A stretch of 64,000 nucleotides of DNA, taken from NCBI GenBank assembly GCA_052246295.1, contig JBQQCO010000005.1. One strand, 5' to 3'. Under the pieces are notes generated by a model that ran no database searches, was not told where the DNA came from, and saw only the letters and a list, made by a program, of their open reading frames with translations. The translations under genes were made by a program, and so were the position numbers. Of the stretch, positions 41,763 through 49,820 are shown piece after piece. Every line of letters starts with the position of its first letter. Within the stretch, counting starts at the first letter, position 1. Source of the stretch: Piscibacillus sp052246295 (GTDB taxonomy: Bacteria > Bacillota > Bacilli > Bacillales > Alkalibacillaceae).

Positions 41763-42356
41763 CTAATTTTCATACCAATCTTTGGCTGCTTCAACTTCAT
41801 CACGAGTCAATTGGTGGCCGAGGTTAGTCCAATACAATTCAACATTTACACCCGCACCTTCTAACATAGCTCTAAGTTCTTCAGCCTCTGATGCTGGACA
41901 TATTGGGTCGTTTTTACCCGCTCCAATAAAGACTTTAACACCAGTATGTTGAGGTAATTCAATGCCTCGACGAGGAACCATCGGATGAAATAACATAGCC
42001 CCTTTCAGACTGTCTTGGTAATGGTATAATAAACTCCCAGCGATATTAGCCCCATTTGAATAACCAACTGCATAAACTTGGTTAATATCAAAATTGTGTT
42101 CTTCACTCTTTTCTTTTAAGAAATTATATAATTCATCAGTACGTTTAATGAGATCATCTTCATCAAACACACCTTCAGCTACTCTTCTAAAATAACGATT
42201 CATTCCATTTTCATTAACGTTGCCTCGAACACTTAATACATTTGCTTCTGGATCAATCATATCTGATAAAGGTAATAAATCCTCTTCATTACCACCTGTA
42301 CCATGTAAAAGTAACAATGTACGATCGTTATTTCCTTCTTTAAAAATATATTTCAT
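41763..42356 (-). CDS. MhqD-like carboxylesterase (alpha/beta hydrolase)
   Basis: A 197-residue alpha/beta hydrolase of the phospholipase/carboxylesterase group. It has the oxyanion motif LLLLHGTGGNEEDLLPL near residue 13-29, the nucleophile elbow AVGYSNGAN near 102-110, the aspartate in GKNDPICP near 151 and the histidine in NLGHQLTRDE near 181. B. subtilis MhqD, a hydroquinone-stress esterase, is of this type, though the substrate is not proven here. GGAGG precedes the ATG; a 4-residue longer frame lacks a site. Confidence 0.85.
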   Translation of the reverse strand: MKYIFKEGNNDRTLLLLHGTGGNEEDLLPLSDMIDPEANVLSVRGNVNENGMNRYFRRVAEGVFDEDDLIKRTDELYNFLKEKSEEHNFDINQVYAVGYSNGANIAGSLLYHYQDSLKGAMLFHPMVPRRGIELPQHTGVKVFIGAGKNDPICPASEAEELRAMLEGAGVNVELYWTNLGHQLTRDEVEAAKDWYEN

Positions 42357-42417
42357 AAGAACCTCCAAATTATCTTGAATTTAAAATAAATTATAAATAA
42401 TATGGTCAATAGAGTCA

Positions 42418-42456
42418 AAGAAGCAGCTTCCAACAACTTGTTGAAAACTGCTTCAT
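42418..42456 (-). terminator. Stem-loop after the DUF6501-type gene
   Basis: A long imperfect stem (GAAGCAG...CTGCTTC, about 15 bp) lies between the DUF6501-like gene and the esterase gene. The T-run on the minus strand is weak, so termination is probable only. Confidence 0.55.
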
Positions 42457-42459
42457 TTA

Positions 42460-42663
42460 TTATAATTCCTCAAAATAACTTTTTAAAAATCCACCCATTT
42501 TACCCGTCTCATCAACAACAAAATAAAACTCTTCTGTTTCGTTCTTTACGTCATACACCTTTCCTGTCTTTAAAACATTCTCAACAGTAAACTTTTTTGC
42601 ATTCGTATTTGTACACTTTATTTGTTTTATTGTTTCGTTATCATACCAAGTTTTATGAATCAT
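42460..42663 (-). CDS. DUF6501-like small protein
   Basis: A 67-residue protein of beta-rich character. The pattern MIHKTWYDNETIKQIKCTNT then AKKFTVENVLKTGKVYDVKN and EEFYFVVDETGKMGGFLK matches a short protein conserved in Bacillaceae (DUF6501), resembling an SH3-like barrel. No function is known. It directly follows the MsrAB gene on the same strand (16 bases apart), and its ribosome binding site GAGGTG lies in that gap, so the two are probably co-transcribed. Confidence 0.7.
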   Translation of the reverse strand: MIHKTWYDNETIKQIKCTNTNAKKFTVENVLKTGKVYDVKNETEEFYFVVDETGKMGGFLKSYFEEL

Positions 42664-42679
42664 TATTTCACCTCAAATT

Positions 42680-43630
42680 TTAATCTTTAAATAGCACTTT
42701 GTATTTTCCGTATCCTTCTTCTTCTAAACGTTCAACAGGAATAAATTTTAATGCTGCTGAGTTTATACAATATCTCATTCCACCCTCTTCAATCGGCCCA
42801 TCATCAAAAACATGGCCTAAATGTGAGTCAGCGTAATTACTTCGAACTTCAATTCTTCTCATCCCATGTGAAGTATCCAAGTTTTCTTCGAGTTGTGCAA
42901 TGGGCTTTGTAAAGCTTGGCCAACCACACCCTGCATCATATTTGTCTTTAGAAGAGAATAAAGGCTCACCACTTACAACATCGACATAAATTCCTTCTTC
43001 TTCATGATCCCAATATTCATTTTGAAATGGAGGTTCAGTCGCGTCTTCTTGTGTAACTTTATATTGGATATCTGTTAATTGTTTACGAAGTTTTTCGCGA
43101 TCGTTCTTTTTCCAGTTATCATCGATAAATGCTTTACGCCCTGAACCTTTTTTGTATAAATTGTAATGAAGCGCATTCTTCTTATAATAATCTTGATGGT
43201 ATTCTTCAGCTGGATAGAACGTTGATGCTTCTCGAATTTCTACCACAATTGGATTACTGAACATACCACTCTCTTCTAATGTCTTTTTGGATTGCTCTGC
43301 TAATTGCTTTTGGTAGTCATTATGGTAGAAAATAACAGGTTTATACGACTCTCCACGATCATTAAATTGTCCTTTGTCATCAGTAGGGTCAATTTGTTGC
43401 CAATAAACCTCTAGTAGTTGTTCATAAGGAAAGACATCAGGGTTAAATGTGATTTGTACAGCTTCAATATGGCCTGTTGTCTCTGAACAAACTTCCTCGT
43501 AAGTAGGATTTTCTGTATGGCCGCCAGTATAGCCAGATATGATCTTCTCAATACCTGGCCTACGATCAAAGGGCTCTACCATACACCAGAAACAGCCTCC
43601 TGCGAATGTTGCTTTTTCTAATTGGGTCAT
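42680..43630 (-). CDS. Bifunctional methionine sulfoxide reductase MsrA-MsrB
   Basis: A 316-residue fusion. The N-terminal MsrA domain (about 1-160) has the active-site GGCFWCMVEPFD and QIDPTDDKGQFNDRG. The C-terminal MsrB domain (about 180-316) has DAGCGWPSFTKPI and the catalytic RYCINSAALKF. It repairs both S- and R-methionine sulfoxide epimers. The start ATG at 43630 follows GAGGTGATAAG; a 14-residue longer frame exists without a site. Its MsrA domain closely resembles the stand-alone MsrA at 32437-32964, so the window carries a paralogous pair. Confidence 0.93.
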   Translation of the reverse strand: MTQLEKATFAGGCFWCMVEPFDRRPGIEKIISGYTGGHTENPTYEEVCSETTGHIEAVQITFNPDVFPYEQLLEVYWQQIDPTDDKGQFNDRGESYKPVIFYHNDYQKQLAEQSKKTLEESGMFSNPIVVEIREASTFYPAEEYHQDYYKKNALHYNLYKKGSGRKAFIDDNWKKNDREKLRKQLTDIQYKVTQEDATEPPFQNEYWDHEEEGIYVDVVSGEPLFSSKDKYDAGCGWPSFTKPIAQLEENLDTSHGMRRIEVRSNYADSHLGHVFDDGPIEEGGMRYCINSAALKFIPVERLEEEGYGKYKVLFKD

Positions 43631-43640
43631 CTTATCACCT

Positions 43641-44276
43641 CTAAATGTACAGTTTCGGTCTTGGTATTTCACCCCGTTTTGAACGAGATGTTTTTTCCGT
43701 TTTCGCTCGTTGTTGATCTACTTGATGTTTGTATTCACTATCATTTTTATCGGCCATCTTTTGTTGACTTACTGATTCCCGTCGTCTTGAACGAGCATAC
43801 CTTCGTGACCTCGGTTGTTCTAATTCTTCATGATGTTTATGATCTCTAGATTCAGATTCCTCATGAGTGTCGTGCCCGCTTCCGCTTTCAGAATCTATTT
43901 CATGATGATGAGACTCTTCGTGTTCCTCACCTTCATTTTCCATCATTATTTTAACCATATCAACCAACATAGGTAAATTTTTAACAAAGGGACCGTATTG
44001 CTTTATATAAGGAGATACTTGTTGAATAATTCCTAACCCTTTTTGCACATGATTCAACGTTTCATATAATTGTGCATATTTGGGTGCCATACCTGGTCCA
44101 GACATGAATGGTACTTGCGGCAAACGACCGTACGGATTGTGTCCCTTACCGATTAATTTGTGAAATAACTGATTTAAACCTCTACTTTGTGGCATTGGTT
44201 GATGAAAAGGTTGTTGTTGATAATAAGGGTACTGGTGCCAATGATGTTGTGGAGATTGAAACTCAAATGGATCCAT
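43641..44276 (-). CDS. VrrA/YqfQ-family protein
   Basis: A 211-residue protein. The N-terminus is rich in H, Q, P and Y, the core (about 78-112) carries the family motif VQKGLGIIQQVSPYIKQYGPF, and the C-terminal half is a low-complexity, highly charged stretch (HEESHHHEIDSESG, later SRRYARSRRR). This matches the VrrA/YqfQ family, named for a repeat-variable locus in Bacillus anthracis. The function is unknown; relatives have been found with spore material. It starts 10 bases upstream of MsrAB in the same direction, so it may be co-transcribed. Confidence 0.78.
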   Translation of the reverse strand: MDPFEFQSPQHHWHQYPYYQQQPFHQPMPQSRGLNQLFHKLIGKGHNPYGRLPQVPFMSGPGMAPKYAQLYETLNHVQKGLGIIQQVSPYIKQYGPFVKNLPMLVDMVKIMMENEGEEHEESHHHEIDSESGSGHDTHEESESRDHKHHEELEQPRSRRYARSRRRESVSQQKMADKNDSEYKHQVDQQRAKTEKTSRSKRGEIPRPKLYI

Positions 44277-44350
44277 CGCCTATTCCTCCTTTATATTCTC
44301 CTATATACTACGAAATAGACGAGTATCTCGATTAGGCAAATGTCACATTT

Positions 44351-45013
44351 TTATAGACACCAGTTAATCTTTGTTTGATTATGATTTAATAAATATGTAT
44401 TTATAGTTGAAAAAGGGCGACTCCCGAAAAATCCTCTATAGGCAGATAGCGGACTTGGGTGAGGCGAATTTAAAACAAGGTGTTTCTCTTTATTTATCAC
44501 TTTCCCTTTCCTTTGAGCATGATTACCCCATAATACAAATACAATATTAGTCTTCTGTTCATTTAATAGATTAATTATTCGATCCGTTAATACTTCCCAT
44601 CCAATTTGTTTATGTGAATGAGCTTCTTTTTCTCTTACGGTTAATACAGTATTTAATAATAAAACTCCTTGTTTTGCCCAAGCGGTTAGATCACCATGAT
44701 TAGGTTCGTTACAACCTATATCATTTACTAATTCTTGATAAATATTTTTTAATGATGGTGGTAGTTTTTGTCCTTTATTGACAGAAAAGCTCAACCCATT
44801 AGCTTGTCCTGACCCATGGTATGGGTCTTGACCTAAAATTACCACTTTCGTTTCACTGAAGGGCGTTAAATTTAAGGCTCTAAAAATTTGGTTTATAGGT
44901 GGATATACAGAACTGCTCGAGTATTCATTATTTACAGTATTGAAAAGCTCTAAAACATAAGGCTGATGAAGTTCACTTTGTAGAATTCCCTTCCAATCGG
45001 ACGTTATTTCCAA
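44351..45013 (-). CDS. ung: Uracil-DNA glycosylase
   Basis: A 220-residue family 1 UDG that removes uracil from DNA. The water-activating motif GQDPYHG contains Asp63 and is followed by GQANGLSFSV. The uracil-pocket VFVLWGNHAQ and the DNA-intercalating loop SPHPSPLSAYRGF are intact. The frame opens at a GTG (45031), but the GGAGGG inside it supports the TTG at 45013 with 7-base spacing. Confidence 0.95.
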   Translation of the reverse strand: MEITSDWKGILQSELHQPYVLELFNTVNNEYSSSSVYPPINQIFRALNLTPFSETKVVILGQDPYHGSGQANGLSFSVNKGQKLPPSLKNIYQELVNDIGCNEPNHGDLTAWAKQGVLLLNTVLTVREKEAHSHKQIGWEVLTDRIINLLNEQKTNIVFVLWGNHAQRKGKVINKEKHLVLNSPHPSPLSAYRGFFGSRPFSTINTYLLNHNQTKINWCL

Positions 45014-45081
45014 GCTGAACCCTCCTTCCACATTTCCCGGGAAAGCGCAGTATAATGCTTATTTCGACATAACTTTCTCCA

Positions 45082-45330
45082 TTAGTTGACAGAATGTAAG
45101 GATAATAGCTGATATCGACAAATTGTTTGTTGATTTTCAAAAACTAATTTCACTATTTTGGCGACGCCTTTTTGGTTTGAGCCTGGTTTACGTACTACTT
45201 CTACTGTTTCATCAATTGGAAACAACTTGTAGCCATCAAAACGTATTTCGAATAAATCTGAGTCCTCTTGAACACGAGTCTCCTCACCATTAGTGATGAG
45301 TCTCCATTCCATCGTTAAAGGTGTTGGCAT
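45082..45330 (-). CDS. DUF2584-family protein
   Basis: An 82-residue beta-rich protein with the DUF2584 pattern: PTPLTMEWRLITNGEETRV, then DLFEIRFDGYKLFPIDETVEV, and AKIVKLVFENQQTICRYQL. It is conserved in Bacillaceae without a known role. GAGGTG places the ATG at 45330, three codons inside a GTG-opened frame. It lies upstream of the ung gene in the same direction with a 68-base gap. Confidence 0.78.
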   Translation of the reverse strand: MPTPLTMEWRLITNGEETRVQEDSDLFEIRFDGYKLFPIDETVEVVRKPGSNQKGVAKIVKLVFENQQTICRYQLLSLHSVN

Positions 45331-45503
45331 CTTAATCACCTCAATGTTATATATTTAATCATATTATATCATGTGACAAGCCTATAAGTGGATTAATAAC
45401 TATTAAAAATGGTGTGTGATTAACACAAGAACAAGTCTCTGCCCATACAAATTTCTACACATATGCATATTTTACAAGTGAATCGACTAAGGGGGAATGA
45501 AAA

Positions 45504-45587
45504 ATGGGTCAAAGTTATCATGGAGGCTTTACTTTAATCGTCGTATTGTTCATTCTTTTAATTATTGTAGGTAGCGCATACTGCTAA
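45504..45587 (+). CDS. YjcZ-family sporulation protein
   Basis: A 27-residue miniprotein, MGQSYHGGF followed by a single membrane helix TLIVVLFILLIIVG and a SAYC end. This is the classic YjcZ family layout (SY-GG-F-LIVVLFILLIIVG-A-C). Such genes are switched on in the mother cell late in sporulation. The strong GGGGGAATG site and a downstream bidirectional terminator support translation. A CATACAAAT motif at 45444-45452 may be part of a sigma-E/K promoter, but this is weak. Confidence 0.88.
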   Translation: MGQSYHGGFTLIVVLFILLIIVGSAYC

Positions 45588-45623
45588 ATAATTGATTATG
45601 AAGAAGAATAGATGACATTAAAT

Positions 45624-45664
45624 CTAATGCCCTACTATTAAGTGATTAATAGTAGGGCATTTAA
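45624..45664. terminator. Bidirectional terminator
   Basis: A perfect 16-bp stem AATGCCCTACTATTAA/TTAATAGTAGGGCATT with a GTGA loop, between the YjcZ-family gene and yozE. Confidence 0.94.
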
Positions 45665-45670
45665 TATTCT

Positions 45671-45889
45671 TTAATACTTTTCTTTATATTCTTCCCACAC
45701 TTCATCGAAGGTTGATAAAGCTTCTGTAAATGGTGGGTTAAATTCTAAGTAATAACTTATTTCCTCATAGTCAGTTGAGTGCTTAGGAAAATCATGATCC
45801 TTAAACATCCAATCAGCAAGTGCTTTTTTAGGGTCTGATTTATCTTTAACTCCTCTATAAGTCATCATGTAATGATAAAACGACTTCAC
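45671..45889 (-). CDS. yozE: YozE family protein (UPF0346)
   Basis: A 72-residue helical protein with the YozE SAM-like pattern: MKSFYHYMMTYRG at the start, ALADWMFKDHDFPKHSTDYE in the middle and a FDEVWEEYKEKY tail. It is broadly conserved in Bacilli with no biochemical role assigned. It lies 12 bases downstream of tatC in the same direction, so it may be read through from the tat genes. Confidence 0.9.
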   Translation of the reverse strand: MKSFYHYMMTYRGVKDKSDPKKALADWMFKDHDFPKHSTDYEEISYYLEFNPPFTEALSTFDEVWEEYKEKY

Positions 45890-45901
45890 TGAAACACCAC
45901 C

Positions 45902-46657
45902 TTAAGATTCTTCAAGTTTCTTCAATTTCTTAATACGTCGCTTATGGACAATTGAAGACATGAGTATTGCAATTTCATAAAGTATAATTAATGGAGCTGC
46001 TACTAATAACTGTAGTATGAAATCAGGTGGTGATAACATCGTTCCTAATATAACTAGAATTAAATAAGCATATTTTCTTGTCTTTCTCATAAATGATGGA
46101 TCAAGAATGCCTAAACTAGTTAAGAACATAGCAATTAATGGCACTTCAAAGAATAATGCAAAGGGTAATGTGATTTGCATAATAAATTTAAAATAATTGG
46201 CTGCCGTAAACATCTCATTAACTAAGCCATCACCAAGGTCTAATAAGAATTGTAGAATGATATCTTTAATGACGAAATATCCAAATAATAGACCTAAGAT
46301 AAACAAAATAAATAAAGCTGGCACATACATTAAGCTAACCTTACGTTCATGTGATGTTAGGCCGGGTCTAATGAACAACCATAATTGAAACGCAAAGAAT
46401 GGTAACGTTACAATTATCCCAGTAACAGTAGCGATTATAATGTATATCCAAATAATCTCAAATGGGCTCAAAACGTTTAGAGTAAAATCAACGTCACGTT
46501 CCATAAAGCGATAAATTTCTTCAACAAAGACAAACCCAGCACCAAATGAAATACCGAAAACAATTAGAGTATAAATTAATCGCTTCCTTAACTCACCTAA
46601 ATGCTCCGTCCAGTTCATTACTTCTTGTTCTTGATTGGTTTGTTGTTGTTCTTCCAT
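45902..46657 (-). CDS. tatC: Twin-arginine translocase TatC
   Basis: A 251-residue protein with six membrane helices and the TatC signatures: MNWTEHLGELRKRLI at the N-terminus (glutamate of the signal-peptide-binding site), FIRPGLTSHERK after helix 2 and the FEVPLIAMFL segment. It binds twin-arginine signal peptides and recruits TatA. The start is ATG 46657, about 9 bases after AAAGG; an ATG three codons earlier overlaps the site. It follows two tatA genes on the same strand, a minimal TatAC system of the Bacillus type. Confidence 0.93.
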   Translation of the reverse strand: MEEQQQTNQEQEVMNWTEHLGELRKRLIYTLIVFGISFGAGFVFVEEIYRFMERDVDFTLNVLSPFEIIWIYIIIATVTGIIVTLPFFAFQLWLFIRPGLTSHERKVSLMYVPALFILFILGLLFGYFVIKDIILQFLLDLGDGLVNEMFTAANYFKFIMQITLPFALFFEVPLIAMFLTSLGILDPSFMRKTRKYAYLILVILGTMLSPPDFILQLLVAAPLIILYEIAILMSSIVHKRRIKKLKKLEES

Positions 46658-46712
46658 TAATTTCATCCTTTAATTTCTTCATAAAATAAGATGTAAGGAT
46701 TCCCCTTACACC

Positions 46713-46928
46713 TTATGAGTTCTTTGAATCATCTTTATCTGAGAGTTTTTCTTGTTTTTGTTCTTTATTTGAATCATCAGACATTAAATCACTAGTAGCT
46801 TTTTTGAACTCTTTTAATGATGACCCAAACGCTCGTCCTATCTCAGGTAACTTAGCGGGACCAAATACGATTAATAGTACGATGACAATTAGAATGAGAC
46901 CTGGTATGCCTATGTTCATAGGATTCAT
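46713..46928 (-). CDS. tatA: Sec-independent translocase TatA
   Basis: A 71-residue TatA: a short N-terminus, one membrane helix (GIPGLILIVIVLLIVFGP), then the FGPAKLPEIGRAFG hinge and amphipathic helix, ending in a charged K/E/D tail. It forms the protein-conducting assembly with TatC, encoded 55 bases downstream. Sequence near GGGGTGATTAA gives the start. It is the second of two tandem tatA genes. Confidence 0.93.
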   Translation of the reverse strand: MNPMNIGIPGLILIVIVLLIVFGPAKLPEIGRAFGSSLKEFKKATSDLMSDDSNKEQKQEKLSDKDDSKNS

Positions 46929-46952
46929 TTAATCACCCCATTTATAGAAAGG

Positions 46953-47132
46953 TTATTGATGGTCAATTGTCTTATTTGACGATTGATCATCATCGGCTAG
47001 ACCTTTCGTAGATTGCTTAAATTCTTTAAGTGTTTTACCTAATGCCTCACCGAGTTCAGGCAATTTTTTAGGACCAAATATAATTAATAGAATTAATATG
47101 ATTAGTATTAATCCCGGTATACCTACACTCAT
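46953..47132 (-). CDS. Second TatA paralog
   Basis: A 59-residue TatA-like protein: MSVGIPGLILIILILLIIFG, then PKKLPELGEALGKTLKEFKQ and an acidic tail DDDQSSNKTIDHQ. The FGPKKLPELG hinge and amphipathic helix are complete, and GGAAGGTG precedes the ATG. It lies 24 bases upstream of the first tatA on the same strand, so the operon has the order tatA-tatA-tatC. The two copies may differ in substrate preference, as with the TatAd/TatAy/TatAc sets of Bacillus. Confidence 0.9.
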   Translation of the reverse strand: MSVGIPGLILIILILLIIFGPKKLPELGEALGKTLKEFKQSTKGLADDDQSSNKTIDHQ

Positions 47133-47229
47133 TTTAACACCTTCCGTTGATTATTTAACAACTCTATTGTCGCTGATTTGACCTTAATTTGCAAACTATT
47201 TATGCGACTGTAATAAAACGTTCAATATT

Positions 47230-47715
47230 TTAATTACGTTTACGTTTATAAATTAAAAATGTGTGATCATGTACATTACGTTCATCTGTTTTTCCCGGTG
47301 TTTGCTCTATCAGTTCCCATTTTGTTAAATCAATATTAGGAAAATAAGTATCCCCTTCAAATGTATCATGTATACGAGTAATATAAAGACGGTCAGCTCT
47401 CGGAAGTGCTATATTAAATAACTCCGCCCCTCCTATTAGAAAAACTTCATCTTCTTGAAGATAAGATTCTAGTTCTTTCATCGAATGCACAACGACACAT
47501 CCATCTGCTTGATAAGTTTTGTCCCTTGTTAAAATGATATTTTTACGATTTGGTAAAGGTCGACCAATGGATTCGAACGTTTTTCTACCCATTATAATGT
47601 TATGGCCAGACGTTACCTCTTTAAAATACTTTAAGTCATTTGGTAAATACCATGGTAAATCGTTATCTTTTCCGATTACACCATTTTCATCCATAGCGAC
47701 AATAAACGATAGCAT
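47230..47715 (-). CDS. dfrA: Dihydrofolate reductase
   Basis: A 161-residue DHFR that reduces dihydrofolate to tetrahydrofolate with NADPH. Seen: MLSFIVAMDENGVIGKDNDL with the active-site loop PWYLPNDLKYFK (Asp27-type residue), GHNIIMGRKTFESIGRPLP and the C-terminal VFLIGGAELFN. It is encoded 11 bases after the thymidylate synthase gene, the usual thyA-dfrA pair that recycles the dihydrofolate made by ThyA. Confidence 0.95.
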   Translation of the reverse strand: MLSFIVAMDENGVIGKDNDLPWYLPNDLKYFKEVTSGHNIIMGRKTFESIGRPLPNRKNIILTRDKTYQADGCVVVHSMKELESYLQEDEVFLIGGAELFNIALPRADRLYITRIHDTFEGDTYFPNIDLTKWELIEQTPGKTDERNVHDHTFLIYKRKRN

Positions 47716-47726
47716 ATATTCAACTC

Positions 47727-48686
47727 CTAAACTGCAATTGGTGCTTTTATGGCAGGGTGCGGGTTATAGTTGTCCAATTTTATATCATTGACATCAAAAT
47801 CAAATATAGATTCTAATTCTTTATTAATTGAAAGTCTTGGCAGCTCACGAGGATTTCTCGATAGTTGCTCTTTTACTTGATCAAAATGATTATGATAAAT
47901 ATGGGCATCCCCAATTGTGTGAATAAACTCACCTACACCTAACCCACATTCATGAGCAATTAAATGTGTTAGCAATGAGTAACTAGCAATGTTAAAAGGT
48001 ATTCCTAGGAATACATCACCACTACGTTGGTATAACTGACAAGATAGCTTCCCATTACTCACATAAAACTGAAATAATGTATGACATGGAGGCAATGCCA
48101 TTGATGGGACGTCCTCTGGGTTCCATGCTGACACAATTAGCCTTCTCGATTCTGGGCTTGTTTTAATTTTATTAATGACATCCGCAATTTGATCAATTGT
48201 TTCATTTTGGGTAGTTTTCCAGTGACGCCATTGTTTCCCATAAACATCACCTAAATGCCCAAACTTTTCTGCAAACTGATCATTTTCTAAAATAGATTTC
48301 TTAAACTGTTCCATTTGTTTTTGATATTGATCATTAAATTCAAGGTCTTCTTGAGAACGAAGTCCAAAATTAGTCATGTCTGGCCCATCGTATTCATCAC
48401 TTTCAACCCATTTCTTAAAAGCCCATTCATTCCAAATGTTATTGTTATGTTTAAGTAAATAACGAATATTCGTATCTCCGTTTAAAAACCAAAGTAACTC
48501 GCTAACAATCAATCTAAATGGCACTCGCTTTGTTGTCAGTAAAGGGAAACCTTCATTTAAATCAAATCTCATCTGATGTCCAAATATTGAACGGGTGCCT
48601 GTTCCAGTACGGTCTCCTCGATCAGAGCCACTATTTAATATATGTTTACATAAATCAAGATATTGATATTCACTCGTATGTACCAT
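47727..48686 (-). CDS. thyA: Thymidylate synthase ThyA (long form)
   Basis: A 319-residue thymidylate synthase that methylates dUMP to dTMP. Motifs are DRTGTGTRSIFGHQMRF, the catalytic cysteine in LPPCHTLFQF near residue 200, and the folate-binding SYSLLTHLIAHECGL. Length exceeds the 264-residue E. coli type because of an insertion of about 50 residues (around 85-140) in the small domain, as in Lactobacillus casei ThyA. GGGAGGATCACC precedes the ATG. First gene of the thyA-dfrA pair. Confidence 0.95.
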   Translation of the reverse strand: MVHTSEYQYLDLCKHILNSGSDRGDRTGTGTRSIFGHQMRFDLNEGFPLLTTKRVPFRLIVSELLWFLNGDTNIRYLLKHNNNIWNEWAFKKWVESDEYDGPDMTNFGLRSQEDLEFNDQYQKQMEQFKKSILENDQFAEKFGHLGDVYGKQWRHWKTTQNETIDQIADVINKIKTSPESRRLIVSAWNPEDVPSMALPPCHTLFQFYVSNGKLSCQLYQRSGDVFLGIPFNIASYSLLTHLIAHECGLGVGEFIHTIGDAHIYHNHFDQVKEQLSRNPRELPRLSINKELESIFDFDVNDIKLDNYNPHPAIKAPIAV

Positions 48687-48800
48687 GGTGATCCTCCCAG
48701 TTTATTTTACTTTATTGTAACAAATAAGGCTGTCCTGTCATAGACGGAAAATGTGCTCATATAATACCAACATCAAAATAAAGAAAAAGGTGATGGTAAG

Positions 48801-49820
48801 ATGGTCAAAAAGAAAAATAAACACCCTATTTTTATGAGCGCAATGGCAGGAAGCATTGCGTTAAGCTCCCCTCTCGCCTTCACTTTACCTGTAGAAGCCA
48901 TATCGAAGGAACAATTTGAGGAACTTCAAAAGTTATCCTATGGCGAGCATCATGAGTCAGTAGTTCATTTACAGAAGAAGTTAAAAACCTTGAATTTTTA
49001 TCAAGGTACATATACACCAGAATATGACGCATTAACTGAACATGCACTTAGAGAATTCCAAGAACAACATGACCTTGAAGCTACTGGTAAAACAGATGAA
49101 CCGACGTATTTAAAACTAGAAGAACAGCTAGATACCCATTATAAAGAAATTATTGAAACAGTCGGGGAAAAAGTTCAGCACGGCGAACAATCAAACCGGG
49201 TAAAACAACTCCAAGAAGCTTTAGAACACTATGGTTTTTATCGAGGCGAAGTCGATTCAATTGCTGGCCCAGTTACTAAAAAAGCACTCGAGCAAATGAA
49301 TAAATCATATAAGCTTGAACTAGACCTTTCAAACTACAATCGAATGGTTCAAGTTGCACAACAACAATCTCAAACTCAACAACGCCAATCACAAAACCAA
49401 CAACAAAACGTCCAGCAAACAGTTAAAACGTCAGCACAAGCCAAAACTGAACCTGCATCACAATCCAGTTCAGTCATCCAGACGGCCAGGAATTATGTTG
49501 GATCACCATATGTATGGGGAGGAACATCACCATCCGGCTTTGACTGTAGTGGATACTTACAATATGTTTTTAATCAACATGGAGTTTCTTTGCCAAGAAC
49601 GGTCGATAGTATTTACTATTCAAGTCATCCTGTAAGTAAACCAAGTGTTGGTGATTTGGTATTTTTTGAAACATATAAGCCTGGGCCTTCTCATGCTGGC
49701 ATTTACTTAGGTGATGGTAATTTCATTCATGCTGGTCTGAGTTCAGGAGTAACAATCAGTAATATTAGCAATTCCTATTGGAGTACTCGCTATATCGGTG
49801 CCAGACGCGTTGCAAATTAA
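48801..49820 (+). CDS. Peptidoglycan-binding NlpC/P60 endopeptidase
   Basis: A 339-residue secreted cell-wall hydrolase. It has a signal peptide (about 1-33, basic start KKKNKH and cleavage near PVEA), two PG-binding-1 repeats (about 48-112 and 120-165, each with SVVHLQKKL- or NRVKQLQEAL-like starts), a Q-rich linker (about 185-210) and a C-terminal NlpC/P60 domain (about 225-339). The catalytic cysteine is in FDCSGYLQYVF near 248, the histidine in HAGIYLGDGNFIH. It would cut peptide cross-links outside the membrane. AAAAAGGTG precedes the ATG. Its stop overlaps the stop of the convergent DUF72 gene. Confidence 0.92.
   Translation: MVKKKNKHPIFMSAMAGSIALSSPLAFTLPVEAISKEQFEELQKLSYGEHHESVVHLQKKLKTLNFYQGTYTPEYDALTEHALREFQEQHDLEATGKTDEPTYLKLEEQLDTHYKEIIETVGEKVQHGEQSNRVKQLQEALEHYGFYRGEVDSIAGPVTKKALEQMNKSYKLELDLSNYNRMVQVAQQQSQTQQRQSQNQQQNVQQTVKTSAQAKTEPASQSSSVIQTARNYVGSPYVWGGTSPSGFDCSGYLQYVFNQHGVSLPRTVDSIYYSSHPVSKPSVGDLVFFETYKPGPSHAGIYLGDGNFIHAGLSSGVTISNISNSYWSTRYIGARRVAN

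Noticed and set aside
43641..44276. Charged low-complexity tail of the YqfQ-like protein as a possible phase-variable repeat
   Set aside because: The DNA shows no tandem repeat of constant unit length; only amino-acid bias is seen.
45420..45503. Sporulation (sigma-E or sigma-K) promoter for the YjcZ-family gene
   Set aside because: A CATACAAAT motif is present but no convincing partner element at the right distance, so it was not listed as a promoter.
49354..49635. 93-codon frame inside the NlpC/P60 gene in another frame
   Set aside because: It is produced by the Q-rich linker being read out of frame (N/K-rich repeats); no independent ribosome binding site.
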